A stretch of DNA of 64,000 nt from Strigamia acuminata. Lineage: Eukaryota; Arthropoda; Chilopoda; Geophilomorpha; Linotaeniidae. Shown here one piece after another: positions 21,601 to 32,585 of the stretch. Position 1 is the first letter of the stretch; every line of letters begins with the position of its first letter. The DNA lies in the NCBI GenBank assembly GCA_949358305.1, contig OX442314.1:45144581-45208580 (forward strand), written 5' to 3'. A program made the translations under genes and the position numbers. Under the pieces are notes generated by a model, which worked only from the letters and a program-made list of their open reading frames with translations, had not been told where the DNA came from and did no database searches.

Positions 21601-23885
21601 TCTTTGATCCGCTTGGATTTGCAAACCCATTTGTGGTCACTGCAAAGATTTATTTCCAACAATTGTGGAAATTAAATTTGGGTTGGGATACAGAAATCCC
21701 AGAGAATGTGAGGAAAATCTGGTCGAACTGGTACATTCAAGTGCCAGAAATTAAATGTTTGTCTTTTCCAAGGCAATTATTTAATTGGGGAGATGATTTA
21801 GAAGAGCGACAGATTCACATTTTCTGCGATGCGAGTCCTCGTGCGTATGGCGTGGTCGCCTACACTCGAGTGACAAATAAAGAAACAAAAACTATTAATT
21901 GTCAATTTGTCATTTCTAGATGTCGCGTGGCCCCATTGAAAGAACTAACACTGCCGAAATTGGAGTTAATGGGTGCCCTAATTGCAGCTCGCTTGGTGCC
22001 AACGTTACAGTCAACACTCGGATCCAGTCGCATTACATTGTGGACAGATTCGAAAATTGTTTTGCATTGGTTGAGAGAAACCAAAAACAGACCAGTCACC
22101 TTCGTTTTCAACCGAGTGAAAGAGATCGGCGAAACAACTGACAAGGATTGCTGGCGCCATTGTCCTGGCAAAGAAAACCCAGCGGATCTGGTGACTCGTG
22201 GTGTAACAATGCAAGAACTAACTAATAATGTTTTTTGGCAAGAGGGACCTGAGTGGTTGAGTAAAGACGAATCCGAGTGGCCAGTCGAGAGCGATATTGC
22301 GGTGGAAATGGACAAAAACGAAGAAATAATTGTGAATGCTGTGAACGAGAAAGTCCAAGTGATTGACTGCACGAGATTTAGTCGGTGGACAAGACTGAAA
22401 AGAGCAACGGCATGGGTATTTCGATTTATTACGAATTTGAGAACTAATGATAAAATTAAAGGCGAGCTGACTGGAAACGAGATAATTAAAGGCGAGCAGT
22501 ACTGGATTGGACATTTGCAAGAATTGAATTTTGCTCAAGAGTTAAAGTGCCTACACGAGAAGAAAATGATTGAAAAATCATCGGTGCTTGCGCAAATGGC
22601 GCCAATCCTGGACGAAGACGGGTTAATGCGAGCTACACATCGATGGACACTGGCAGATGTCGAACGAGATGTACGGGAACCATACGTCTTACCAAGTAAT
22701 AATTATGTCACGAAATTAATAGTCAAGGGTGAACACGAGTGTGCCATGCATGGAGGACTCACCGACACACTGTGCAACTTTCGAGAGAGATTTTGGATGA
22801 CGCGAGCGAGGAAAACGATAAAAGCAGTATTGTGTCGATGCGTGCGCTGCCGGAAAATACAAGGGCGTTTGGCCAAGGAGCGATGGGGATTGTTGCCACT
22901 CGACCGAGTAACACCAAGTGCGCCGTTCGAAACGTGTGGTGTAGATTTTGCCGGTCCACTTTACTCCGATTGCGGTGAGAAACTTTACATTGCTTTATTT
23001 ACATGCGCGGTCACGAGAGCTGTGCATCTAGAATTGTTATCAAATTTGTCTACTGATTGTTTTGTGGATGCACTTAAGAGATTTATTGGGAGACGTGGAA
23101 TTCCTGCTACGATTTATTCAGATAATGCGAAGACTTTTAAGAGAGCGGATAAGGAATTACGTGTATTTTTTGAGAATGTATTGCCAGAACAGCTTCAACG
23201 ATTTTTGAGTTCAAGAAAAATAGTTTGGAAATTTATTGTTGAGATTGCGCCGTGGTGGGGTGGCTTCTGGGAGCGCATGGTGCGTTCCGTTAAAGCAGCA
23301 TTAAAGAAAACAATTGGTCGCACCTCATTGAATTACGAGGGATTGACGACCATTTTAATCGAAGTGGAGGCGGTGATTAACTCGAGACCACTCACTTATG
23401 TCTACGACGGTCCCACAGAGCAGCCACCCTTAACACCGGCGCATTTCCTTGTGGGAAAACGATTGATCAGTTTACCAGATGTTCCAACCACGGCAAATAA
23501 ACCTGAAGTTCAAGCCAGTATCTTGCGTGTTTGGAAACAACGACAACTTATTATTACTCATTTTTGGAAGAGATGGACGAAGGAATATTTAATAGAATTA
23601 CGTCAACAGAGAGGGAGTTCGAGTAATACGAAATTTCAAGTGGGCGATCTCGCCCTAATAGAAGACCAAAATCAACCGAGATTGACATGGAAGATGGGAC
23701 GAATAACTGATGTGAAGGTCGGTCGCGACGGTCTGGTACGTTCCTGCGAGTTGCAACTTCCGAATCGCACGAAACTTCGCAGACCAATCCAGCGACTGTG
23801 TCCTTTGGAAATCGAAGACGAGCTCGAACGTCCCCGGGAGGGGGGGACTGTGGAAACTGGAGTTTCAAAGGACCACGCCATCTAG
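18639..23885 (+). CDS. BEL-1 Gag-Pol polyprotein
   Basis: 1,748 residues from the ATG at 18639; the frame is open further upstream but would run through the primer site. The BEL gag domain contains MKLPKLEVVKFQGTPETW. Zinc knuckles are near 353-405 (CTFCNKTEHSSPDC, CYRCLKENHISRMC). The protease near 461 reads FLDGGSQKSF, so Gly takes the usual Ser/Thr place. RT has IADIEKAFHRIHL near 800 and YVDD near 881. RNase H has all four acids (FCDASPRAYG, LPKLELMGA, LWTDSKI, ENPADL). Integrase has an HGG...C..C zinc region near 1368 and the DDE triad in VDFAG, SDNAKTF and WWGGFWERMV (about 1434, 1494, 1544). The C-terminal BEL domain includes FQVGDLALIEDQN. The stop lies inside the 3' LTR. No catalytic loss is seen apart from the DGG variant. 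Confidence 0.95.
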   Translation: MADLEKNRRQREAARTNIRNIFSTLKNELKQDPVNEVKLLCIQAQLQSKWPKIEKLDILVADQITNIDEVAEDTMAAEEFQDELLAAKITLEAALKEIASVKTQVQNPNLPINNPLVPPPNPNQQCASMKLPKLEVVKFQGTPETWTRFWANFQLSVHNNTSLPKTAKFVYLRSMVEGLAANAISGLTVTDGNYDSAIDLLTNRFGKPDLIINAHMQKFLEMKPVKNANDIVALRELYDFCDLHITSLENLGVDASTFGALLGPILARATPDSMQHDFARPRGDTPWSMKDFLSFFKFEVTMRERTKATNDRSDTNEKKDTPAVKKQEEVYKKFTNKANPNGSASALSAIVYKCTFCNKTEHSSPDCPLTIEERKEACKKARRCYRCLKENHISRMCRSKFKCKKCDRNHHTYICDTEVVKEPEITKTSAVANQEVQESTLMLQILVVEACGATKKRKVQCFLDGGSQKSFITERLSRELGLEQIGEQNIALLTFGETEPTITNRKRVKFTLNNCFNSNYSLELEAMESPWIMESVRGRTDPRIIRELGKRNITLATDKNIQFDDGISILIGCDNFWKVTTGRQERIEEKLMAIETVFGWTLHGATKGAEKTVSTLVRVNKVVVTDHLNELLERFWSLESVGIKHETVEQGVDDLNTMEQFGKNIKWVNDHYEVGLPWKLNRKELDDNREVAKKRFWSLVNRFRKNPKLYLEYKKVIDEQLLTGIVEKVPNVSTQNTIYYIPHRPVIDETRTTTKLRIVYDASSHAKGSFSLNDCLETGPNMLPKLTNVLLKFRTGKYGTIADIEKAFHRIHLKEDERDVTRFLWLEEDWNGEDSVELIELRQTRVLFGAKPSPFLLNATVKQHVEKHEEEFPDTCERLKEDLYVDDFVNNTNTHQESARVYRESIEVMKRGNMKLTKWRSSDPELRKLIIHDDPKSEELVLKKEAKVLGITWDTETDQLGLETNDLLRELELVKFTKRSVIRFTAMIFDPLGFANPFVVTAKIYFQQLWKLNLGWDTEIPENVRKIWSNWYIQVPEIKCLSFPRQLFNWGDDLEERQIHIFCDASPRAYGVVAYTRVTNKETKTINCQFVISRCRVAPLKELTLPKLELMGALIAARLVPTLQSTLGSSRITLWTDSKIVLHWLRETKNRPVTFVFNRVKEIGETTDKDCWRHCPGKENPADLVTRGVTMQELTNNVFWQEGPEWLSKDESEWPVESDIAVEMDKNEEIIVNAVNEKVQVIDCTRFSRWTRLKRATAWVFRFITNLRTNDKIKGELTGNEIIKGEQYWIGHLQELNFAQELKCLHEKKMIEKSSVLAQMAPILDEDGLMRATHRWTLADVERDVREPYVLPSNNYVTKLIVKGEHECAMHGGLTDTLCNFRERFWMTRARKTIKAVLCRCVRCRKIQGRLAKERWGLLPLDRVTPSAPFETCGVDFAGPLYSDCGEKLYIALFTCAVTRAVHLELLSNLSTDCFVDALKRFIGRRGIPATIYSDNAKTFKRADKELRVFFENVLPEQLQRFLSSRKIVWKFIVEIAPWWGGFWERMVRSVKAALKKTIGRTSLNYEGLTTILIEVEAVINSRPLTYVYDGPTEQPPLTPAHFLVGKRLISLPDVPTTANKPEVQASILRVWKQRQLIITHFWKRWTKEYLIELRQQRGSSSNTKFQVGDLALIEDQNQPRLTWKMGRITDVKVGRDGLVRSCELQLPNRTKLRRPIQRLCPLEIEDELERPREGGTVETGVSKDHAI

Positions 23886-24157
23886 GGGGGAATTGAAGGT
23901 GACGCCATGTTTGGTCACCAGAGGGTCATTTCGGTGACCCACACTGTAATGGGTCATTCTATTTTCATGTATTAAGGGGGGAACGATTGATATTTGCATA
24001 TCCTGTTAAGAATAAAAAAATTACTGTTCAATGTAACTTTGTTGCGTACGCGTGTTTCCTCTTGAATCCAAAACCATCAGTTTAAATCCATTTACATCCA
24101 ACTTTAAAAACTCGTACAAACTGTTCCAACTACAAATTCGAATTGCTAGTCGCAATA
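23849..24157 (+). repeat. BEL-1 3' LTR
   Basis: 309 bp, identical to 18270-18578, preceded by the polypurine tract at about 23835-23848. Confidence 0.92.
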
Positions 24158-24246
24158 ACGCTATTCACCAGAAATTAGATGGCATTGATGGGTGCATTAG
24201 CATCACGGATGACATTTTTGAGGCGGGAAAGCAGTGGAGTCACTGA
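24158..24246 (+). pseudogene. Gypsy-type RT relic, right part
   Basis: IHQKLDGIDGCISITDDIF continues the relic at 18115-18269, with ITDD in the place of the RT catalytic motif. It ends at a stop after FEAGKQWSH. Confidence 0.75.
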
Positions 24247-26230
24247 TAAAGCACAATTAGAACACAGATGATATATCCAGAAAGAAGATTCATCTATACT
24301 TCCAGTTCTCCAAGTAGTTCTCCAACAAATAGTGTTGATTCCAATCGCTTTTAGTTGGTATTTCTAAAGTCTCTGGCTTCTTTGTAATGTATGTTTTGTG
24401 TGCTTCCACCATGAATTTTGTACACTCACTGGGGTTAAACTTTATTGTCTTCAAAAAAGATATATACAAAACACTCCTATTGGAGCACCACTAATCTGAT
24501 AATTAGCTTCAGCTGCATTCCTAGAAGGAGAGCTGAAGCCAGGTCATGTGACAACAATCTAACCCTCTTTAAATAAAAGGTTAATGACACTAAATGTGAA
24601 AGATAAACATACTAAAATTGAATACAAAATATTAAATTAAGTTTCACAGAATAATAAACGATAGAACATTAAAGGGAATATATCCAAATCGGAATATATA
24701 AATCAAATAAAATGACATTAAAATACTAGAACAATTGAATAAAAAATACACAAACACCAATGCAAAGTTATCAAGTTAAGAAATATAAAATAAAATAAAT
24801 GACACTGAAACATTACATCAAAGGAAATAAAAATACACAAATATTAAATGTAGGATAAAAATACAAAATAACAAATAAAATCAACACATTAAAGGGAATG
24901 TGAACAGTAAAATGCCAGTTTTCACAAATAGAATTTGATGAAGAGAAAAAACCGTGATGACCCCAGCATTGTGCAACTGGCACAGTGCTTGGAGGTCGAA
25001 GGATGGAGTACCACCATCAGTCAACTTGATCCTGCTACAGTATTGACAGGAACCAAAATGCCAATCTTATTGTGACTAGAACCAGGCCAGGAGTCATGAA
25101 CAGTATACCGGTATACAGGGTGGTCAGAGGTTCCCGAAGACAGACGTACACTAATTGTTTTGATCGTTTATTTTCATTTGTTTTAATATTTGTTTATAAT
25201 TTCTGCAGAATTGTTAGCGCAGTTCGCAGTATTGGATTTAAACTGGACAGTTGGAGAAGAAAAATTGATTAAGATTTTCAAATTCAACAACCCAGGATCG
25301 TTCTGGAATCATGAATAACTTGTTAGATTTATGGACAAGATTCAAGAATTTATGTGAGAATAATTTGGTGAGTTGAGCAGGGATTTTAATTTACTGGTAG
25401 ATGGATTTTGTTTGATTGAGTTTTTGAGTATAGTTTTGCAAGGAGGAGTTTTTGATTGGCTAGCATGCACACCCTCCATTATCAAGTCAAACGTTGATGA
25501 AAAGTGGTACCGCCCTTCAATCATTTGACGGTTTTCTTTGGATGAGTATAAAGTCTTACTAATCGACCTTGGTGTAGAAGCTGATGTGATCGATCACGAG
25601 GTCATTTAAGACTGGACTTTTATTTTTGAAATTTTTTTTAATGATTTTTTTAAAATGATTTTTGAACCTTTAGATCTGTAAAAATTATCATTTTTTTATT
25701 TTTTATTTTTATTTTTTATTATTTTTTTCAATTTTTTTAGAAGTTAGATCGACAATTAGAAAATCCTACCAGTGGGATGGGCTGCATAATTAAATAGAAC
25801 GGAAATTGGTGTCGAGCATATCTAATAAACGACCACCAGATAAGGTCAAAGTATCCTGCGTTGACATTGGTTTTAAGGAGATACCACGGACGGTCGATTA
25901 TTATCTGAATGTCTTGCCAACGACACATAGATAAGACATAAGAGTATGATGTTTAGAGCAAGGAAAGATCCTACCTGATATTGCTAGATTAGTTTATTAA
26001 TTTTAATGTGATTATTGTACCCTTGGTATATTAATTCTAAATTTCCTGTGTTATTTCTCAATTTACTAAGATAATTCTATGTTCCCATATTAAGACTAGT
26101 TTAAGTCTTTTTCTTGAGTGCACTATAGTTGTAATAATAAGATGATTTTTGTTATTATTAGTATTTAGAGTTTTCTTTATTGATTTGTATTGTGATAATG
26201 ATAATGCTCTGTCATATGACTATGTGCACT
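24247..26230. other. Long AT-rich accessory stretch, no gene seen
   Basis: Contains A-rich DNA (24560-24900), a TACCGGTATACAGGGTGG phrase near 25107, T-rich runs (25620-25740), and at 25880-25980 a short block repeated at about 32210-32290. I see no supported coding frame. Confidence 0.5.
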
Positions 26231-26254
26231 CACCCCCCCCCCCCTTCTTCTACC

Positions 26255-26548
26255 ACCCAAGACCCACAAGTGGACAACATCTGCCACAAGTGCCGAAATC
26301 AAATAACTCTTTATTCAGCGGTCATCAAGAAACCACGGGAAGAGAAATTATTTGTACCACCATTGTCATTTGTATCTCACTGTAATGTGGACCCCCAGTG
26401 GTATATAGACACTGGGACTACAGACCATTTTTCTTTTAACAAGAATTGGTTTAGAGATTTTACGCCCTTAACAAAGTATAGTGTTCAGCAAGGCGAGGAA
26501 AAATCCAAGATAGAGGGGAAGGGTAATGTGACTTATCTCTTATTATGA
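26255..26548 (+). pseudogene. Copia-type gag-protease relic
   Basis: The frame around 26390-26480 reads QWYIDTGTTDHFSFNKNWF, matching the Copia protease start (W.iDTGAtdH), followed by GKGNV and a stop. A C-run (26230-26243) precedes it. No LTRs were found. Confidence 0.7.
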
Positions 26549-26664
26549 GAACCGTAGTCGTTAAATCACGTTGAAAAAAGTGTTTTATGCCCAAAATTTC
26601 CGGGAAAATTTGATTTCCCTTGGCAGAACAAATTTCATATTTCATATTTCATATTTGAAATATT

Positions 26665-27330
26665 CGTAGAATAAATAAGACTCGCACAATCTGAAACAGA
26701 GCGGCCAGAGAGGTAAGGGTGGAACGCGACAACATCCACGCTTAATGAAAGCTAAAGGTGGCCACCCACTACCTAGACCTCAAGCAACACATGAAGGATT
26801 CACTATTCCTCCCTGGCGAGAAGCTCTCGATAAGCGTCTGGCAGCTAAAGCCAACTGGAAAGAACAGGTCGCTGGCGTACGTCGCAAAGTCAGACTTGGA
26901 CGCAATTCTTGTCTGTTTCAAAGACAAACCTGTTCTTTCAGACAGTGCGCTGGGCTGAGAGAGCGCGCGAAAAGGGCATCGAAATGTCCACACATCCATT
27001 TGCCTCTGAGCCATTATTATTTTGTTTGCACTTGTGAAATATTTTTAGTTGAAACAACATCTTTGGATGCCAATAAGCCAATGCTCCTGCAGAATTGTTA
27101 TAGGCCACATAAGTTATTTTAATTTTATACTTTTATATTCTAATTTTCTTTTCTTTTAGTGGTTGGAGGAAATACTGATTGGTGTCGAGTGGCATTTCGA
27201 TCTACCGGTATAGTCAAATCCAAAAAAATATTGTGTGCGAGTTGGCCAATGATATACCGGTCAGCCTTTTTAATTGCAGCTTCTTTTAAATGCGCCTTTT
27301 TTACATTTCTACCTTTAGGCACTTATTTTG
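26665..27330. repeat. Interspersed repeat X, copy 1
   Basis: Shares long stretches with 42311-42480 and 43485-44120: AACAGAGCGGCCAG, CATCCACGCTTAATG, GAAGC-CTCGATAAGCG and CCAACTGGAAAGAACAGG. One plus frame gives IPPWREALDKRLAAKANWKE, which weakly recalls linkers in some retroelement proteins, but no enzyme domain is visible. Unclassified. Confidence 0.7.
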
Positions 27331-27385
27331 ACCATTCTTCCAACAAAAGCAGGGATTGTCCGGAATCAGCAAACCAGACGTTTCC

Positions 27386-27807
27386 TACCGTATTACCTCA
27401 CATAAAGCGGCATGCCGTTGGGCATGGGTTTAGCAGGTTTTTAAAATTTTGTCCAAAAAGTGTATACCGGCATGCCGATATAAAACGAAACATGCCGGTA
27501 TAAGTGAAAAACTTTTATTTCTTGTTTTTTTTTTTAAAGAGCCCAGATGAATAATTATATTGAAGTTTGGGTCTGAAATTTAAGTTTTATTGGTATTCTG
27601 AAGATTACTACTAAAATTTGGGAAATCTTATACAAATTTCCTACATTTTGGACATCTAAAAATGATTTTTTTGGTTGTTTTGGCTAAATTCTGTAAAAAA
27701 AAATTCATATTCACTTACACTGTCATGCCGTTATAAACGAGGTTTATCGGCATGCCGGTATAACTCGAATTATACCGGCATGCGGCTTATTGTGAGGTAA
27801 TACGGTA
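27386..27807. mobile_element. MITE with TA target duplication and palindromic subterminal repeats
   Basis: 422 bp including TA at each end. Terminal inverted repeats CCGTATTACCTCACA(A)TAA then GCGGCATGCCG / GCCGCATGCCG match at about 28 of 31 positions. Variants of CGGCATGCCGGTATAA recur at least six times inside in both orientations. There is no coding region. The TA flank and ends fit a Tc1/mariner- or pogo-type parent. Confidence 0.82.
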
Positions 27808-28985
27808 ATTTTTTCAACCTGCTTGAATGTGCAGACCTTGACAAGCTATTTCAGTGAAACACTGTCGAGGCGGCAACCTGTATCTGTCCAATTAATTGGC
27901 ATTATCAGGTAAAATTTTTTTTTCGTAATTCTTTATTCCTAATGAGGAAAATACGAAAGAAGTTTTACTTCACATCATCGGAGAGTTCATAGTGGACTTA
28001 GGACTCAGGGGAGCGCCACCGCAATACGCAGCACGATTGATGGTTTTACAAGCTGAGCCCGATTATAACAATTTAACTTGGCGGCGATTTCTAATGAATT
28101 TGATTTGAATTTGGCTTTGATTCGCCGTTCGATACTAGCAGAAACATTAGAATCTCCGTTTACCCGCCATGAGCAGCATTCTTTGTTAATATCTGAAGTG
28201 GCACCTAAATACTACTGTTACATTTGGAAACGTGTTATGATATGTTTTACCTTCCGTAAAGATCAAACGTAACACGATAAAGTGTTATTCTGTACGTGCA
28301 GGTGCTCTAAATGCCATGGAAAAATCTCTGAAAATTTTTAGATTTGAGTTTTCTTATATACATACATTTATATAGCAAACTTTCAATGAGATTTTGTAGT
28401 TTGGAAATCATTAACTGTTTGAGTTGGGTCATTTGGAATCGCAAGTTTTAAATTTTTCAAGTTTTTATTAGCTAGGTCTAAAAACCACTAAAAGTTCGTT
28501 GAAAATTCAATAATATTTTGTCCTCGCCTTCGTGATTAAGATGGATTGCTACGTACAAACATTGTTGCTTCTTTTTCTAGTTTCAGACCAATTAAATATC
28601 ATCTAATAAACATGTTTTGGTTTATTCCGCTTAGTCATGGAAACTAGATGGATCCGGCCGAGACCAATATGATCTCAGTCCATTGCGATAATCAGATAGC
28701 GATGTTTACATGGATCTTAAAAATGTCACAAAATCGGCAATTGAATATTTTATGTTGCAATACAACTATAAAACCGTAACAAACAACGCCTCATCCATTT
28801 CATCTGAAACAGGAAAATTAGAATTATTTCTTAGGTGGTCATGAGGACAAATCTAGTGGCCACAAGCACAGTAACTGCTTTCTAAAAGTATTTTTGGTGT
28901 TTGTTTTTATTTCTTTTAACATCGCAAATAAAAACACAAACACCGATAACCAGATTTTAATTATTAATGTGCAGTAGAATCTAAT
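27808..28985. repeat. Degenerate repeat Y, copy 1
   Basis: Blocks here recur at 41100-41370, 42760-42830 and 44280-44880 (for example GGAAATCATTAAC, GAGTTGGGTCATTTGGAATC, TTTTATGTTGCAATACAACTA, GTTTGTTTTTATTTCTTTTAACATCGCA). They appear in the same order, so this is a several-kb decayed element or old duplication. The copy near 42.8 kb carries a pogo transposase fragment, so Y may be a dead pogo-type transposon. Confidence 0.55.
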
Positions 28986-30346
28986 CTACAATTTTTTTTC
29001 ATAACTTAGATAACGAGAAAAATAAATGCCACACTCGTGTGATAATGCAGGTAATACAAATTTCATGTAAATGCCACATTCGTTCGTGGAAAAATGCGGG
29101 CTTACATTACAAGCTCATGTAAATGCCATATTCATAGAGGAATACAGGCTTACATTACAAAGTCATTCATAAGAGGATATAATGAAATAAATAAAATAAA
29201 TGTTCAAACATAAAAATAAAATGCAATAAATAAATTTGCAAATGACCAGAGCTCTCTTCTGGTTCCACTGAGACGTGTCAAGTCATCAGTTTATCCAGGG
29301 GTGACCACGTGGAGGTAGAGAGTTGGATTTTACACCCACTACTAAACTGAAGCTGATACAAGCCTGCGTGAATTCAACAAAAAACAGCCACTTGGTTTCA
29401 CGTACTGCAGACCAACACGTCTGCGCTAACCCGCGGTGAGAATGGAAAGCATTAAATTAAAAAAATTAAAAAAAAACATCTAACCACAGTACACATAGAA
29501 GTAACGAGAAAGAAGCATAGTAAATTAAAGAAACTTGTAAATAAATTCGGAAACTTTTTCTTCTTTCTTTTGTCCGCGATGAATTGAAGGAATTTTATAT
29601 GGTCGTCCTCCATTGTGACGCATTAGCACTGGAGGAAAAAATAAGAGAATTAAATAATTATAAATTAATTTGTTGGTTGTGTGAGTTGTGCGCTTACCTT
29701 ACCTCGTTTCCTCGTATCAAAGTCTCAGAATCTGGGTTAAATTCAAATGAAGAGTTAAATTGTAATCAAGAAAACGATAGGCATAAATCTGCGTGCTTCG
29801 TACCGTGCTATTTTAGTTCAACATGACTACGGGGATCACACACGAAAATCACGGAGAATCTCGTAAAAATGAAGAAAGAACGAATCTTTAGGGTTTACTT
29901 TACCTACGGATACCTAGAAGGACACACAGCTTACTCAAGATGAATCTATCTGCTCGAAATTTATACCCATCCTATTCGCTATTGGCGATATTACGACAAA
30001 AAGAATGGGTGGTTTCTTCATCACCCTTTTCGTCCGTGAAACGTCCCTAGAAGAACGTTCTAATTGAAACGTTCTATTTTTAAAAAATTTAAATATTTTC
30101 AATAAATTTCAAAAGTTTTCAAAAGTTAATTTATTTTATTGGGGCTTGAACTAAATTCTTCCTCCACTTCTGAAATACAGTAACATATTATAATAAAATA
30201 AAAAATGTATTCTAATATGCATTTATTGCTGTTTGTTAAAGTTCAGAAACTGAAAAGTATAGAATTACATAGAAGTTAACCCACAATCAAAGTATTTAGC
30301 AGGAAAACAGCTGCTGGATTAAATAAAGGAAACCGAAACAGTAGCC

Positions 30347-30709
30347 GATTTCTTGCATACTAATAACCAAGAACATGATCAACAAGTTCCAGATGTTGTT
30401 GATGACGTCGAACACGATGATCAGGATGATCAGGATGATCAGGATGATCAGGATGATCAGGATGATCAGGATGATCAGGATCCAAGTTTCGATGTTAATC
30501 GAAATCTGTCAGATGACCTCGGAAACGGTACGGAAAACTCCGTCGAAAACAAAATGAGAATCGTCCACATCAATATAGTTGATGGCGAACAAGATCCAGA
30601 TAAGAATCACGATCGTGATGAGGAAGACAGATGGTTTGAGGACACTTCGGACGATGACTCCGACAACAGTTTGTGTGACGGTTTTGTGCACGCCCAGTCG
30701 AAAAAATGA
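30347..30709 (+). pseudogene. 5'-deleted paralogue of the acidic-protein gene
   Basis: Codes for the C-terminal three quarters of the protein at 58924-59367 (DFLHTNNQEHDQQVPDVVDD ... DNSLCDGFVHAQSK). A 253-bp deletion relative to that copy removes the TATA box, start codon and first 36 or so codons. Breakpoints share GCCG. A Met at 30353 opens a 118-residue frame, but no promoter is visible. It contains an expanded DDQ repeat (30416-30478). Confidence 0.75.
30416..30478 (+). repeat. 9-bp coding repeat GATGATCAG x7
   Basis: Seven perfect copies encode (Asp-Asp-Gln)7. The intact paralogue has only a DDEDDQ remnant at the same place (about 59095-59112), so the array grew after duplication. Confidence 0.9.
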
Positions 30710-31223
30710 TTGAAATAAAGATAGATGATTGTAATGAAATAATAATGAATACTGTTTTGTTCTAATTCTAAGTTTCCGTGTTGACAGTTTCTTTTTCTAT
30801 TTTGCCTTATACTCGGTTTTCTTTAGTGAAATAGAATAGAAGAATAGATTTTATCCAGGTAAAAAATTACCAGTTCGAATACATGTTAATGCGAACTTCA
30901 AATTTGCCGAATCTTGTAATAATGATTCAAGTCTGGTGGAGTTCAACGGAACTTTTGGCATCGTTTTTGTGAATTTGTCTGAAGATGTTTTTACAATACA
31001 ATTTTTAGCTTTATCAGCCCAAAAACGGACTTCGGACTAAAAAGAAACGTTTTGAATGCAAAAAAGTAGAAAACGTGTAACGCAAGGAAGACCACACATC
31101 CACTAGCACGAATTCAATAACAACCCATCTCTTGTGTTTATAAATTTGTATTTATTATTGTGGATGTATGCAAGCATTGTTGCCTCGGTTATATATTCAG
31201 ACAATTAACACGATTAAAATTAA

Positions 31224-31430
<207 letters not shown>

Positions 31431-32313
31431 ATTAAAAAAAAGTGTGCAATTGTTAAAATAAAATTTGAATTTTTCAGCAAAAGACAGAAGTTAAATGACT
31501 GTAGCTCCAGTCCTGCCACTGGCGTCAACGCTTCGACTAAAGATATCTTGTCCAACGCAAAAGAGTGACTGCTTTATTCATAACAACTGTGTGTCTTTGC
31601 ATTTCAATTATTTTATTCATTTGTTCGTTGGAATTCATTGTTACAATTAAACAATATCTTGGTTGCCAAGAATACATTCTTTGGAATATAAAACAACCAG
31701 TCTTGACTCATAAATCTAGGAGTTTAACGTAGCTCATTTTGCTCCTCACTTTACGTCTTCCAAATCTACTAGAATGTTGAAACCACAAGGATTTCACAAC
31801 TTGTTAGTTTAGCAAGGCCATTGGAGAAATGAAGGAGAACAAGTCATCACTAATGGCGACACCCAGCTCTTCTCAAGCATTGGTAGCAGCAAAACTCAGT
31901 GATCAGGTGTTGAGGGCTTTACCCAAAAGACGTACGAGTAGTTTGACACGGGCTCTACAGCGTAAAAGGCAGAAACTGGCACATGAAACTGCGACGGACA
32001 GATGTATTTCTATATACGTGTAGAAGTCCAAGATGTAATGCTTCCATGCATTACAGATTGCTCTTGTTTAAATATTAATTCATCTTTCTAATCAGAATTT
32101 AATGCCGAGTTCATATTTTGTTACAAAAGTGCTCTACAATTTTTTATTTCTTTGTAAAAAGCAAAATACCGAAATTATGACTTTTGGGCACCACTGTATA
32201 CCATTCTATGGTCGATTATTAAGTTATAAGAATGTCTTGACATCAACACCTAGATAAGAGTATGAGGTTTAGAGCAAGGAAAGATCTAGAGAAGTAATAA
32301 TTCGTTTGCATTC

Positions 32314-32585
32314 TGTGAGTCAATGAAACGAAGCGTGTGGGTTTACCCAGATAACTAAATTTTATTCAACAACCAAGCGTTTATATCAGTGAAAGCAAAA
32401 CGAGCGATTACGTGATTGGTTGAGCATCGGAATGCCGCCGCAAAGTCTGGTCACTGAACTGAAACAATGACCGAGGTGACAAGACGCCGCCAAGGCGATA
32501 TGGTCACCAACGGAATGCAAAAGGGTGATCAGAAGGTCACACATTCATTGATACACTACCAGTTCAGCGCTCTTATTTTCTAACA
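32314..32585 (-). mobile_element. Possible solo LTR
   Basis: TGTGAG...TAACA, 272 bp. On the minus strand it has an ATATAAA followed by GAATAAAATTTAG, and GGTGACC/GGTCAC phrases like those of the BEL-1 LTR. No target duplication was found and no partner LTR is in the window. Confidence 0.35.

Larger units (their letters stand above)
18270..24157 (+). mobile_element. BEL-1: complete BEL/Pao LTR retrotransposon
   Basis: 5,888 bp. LTRs 18270-18578 and 23849-24157 (309 bp) read identical. The target duplication is ACGCT (18265-18269 and 24158-24162). A primer site follows the left LTR, a purine tract (GGGAGGGGGGAC) precedes the right LTR, and one uninterrupted gag-pol ORF lies between. Removing the element restores the continuity of an RT relic, which confirms both ends. 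Everything needed for autonomous movement is present. Confidence 0.95.
28990..30780 (+). repeat. Segmental duplication copy A (partner 57420-59420)
   Basis: Order and text match 57420-59420: GATAATGCAGGTAATACAAAT, CCAGAGCTCTCTTCTGGTT, GGGGTGACCACGTGGAGGTA, ATTGAAGGAATTTT, then the acidic-protein gene. A frame at 29584-29826 in this copy is shifted in the partner, so I do not call it a gene. Confidence 0.8.

Noticed and set aside
29584-29826. 80-codon frame in segmental copy A
   Set aside because: The duplicated copy at about 57950-58190 carries the same text with a frame break, so coding is not supported.
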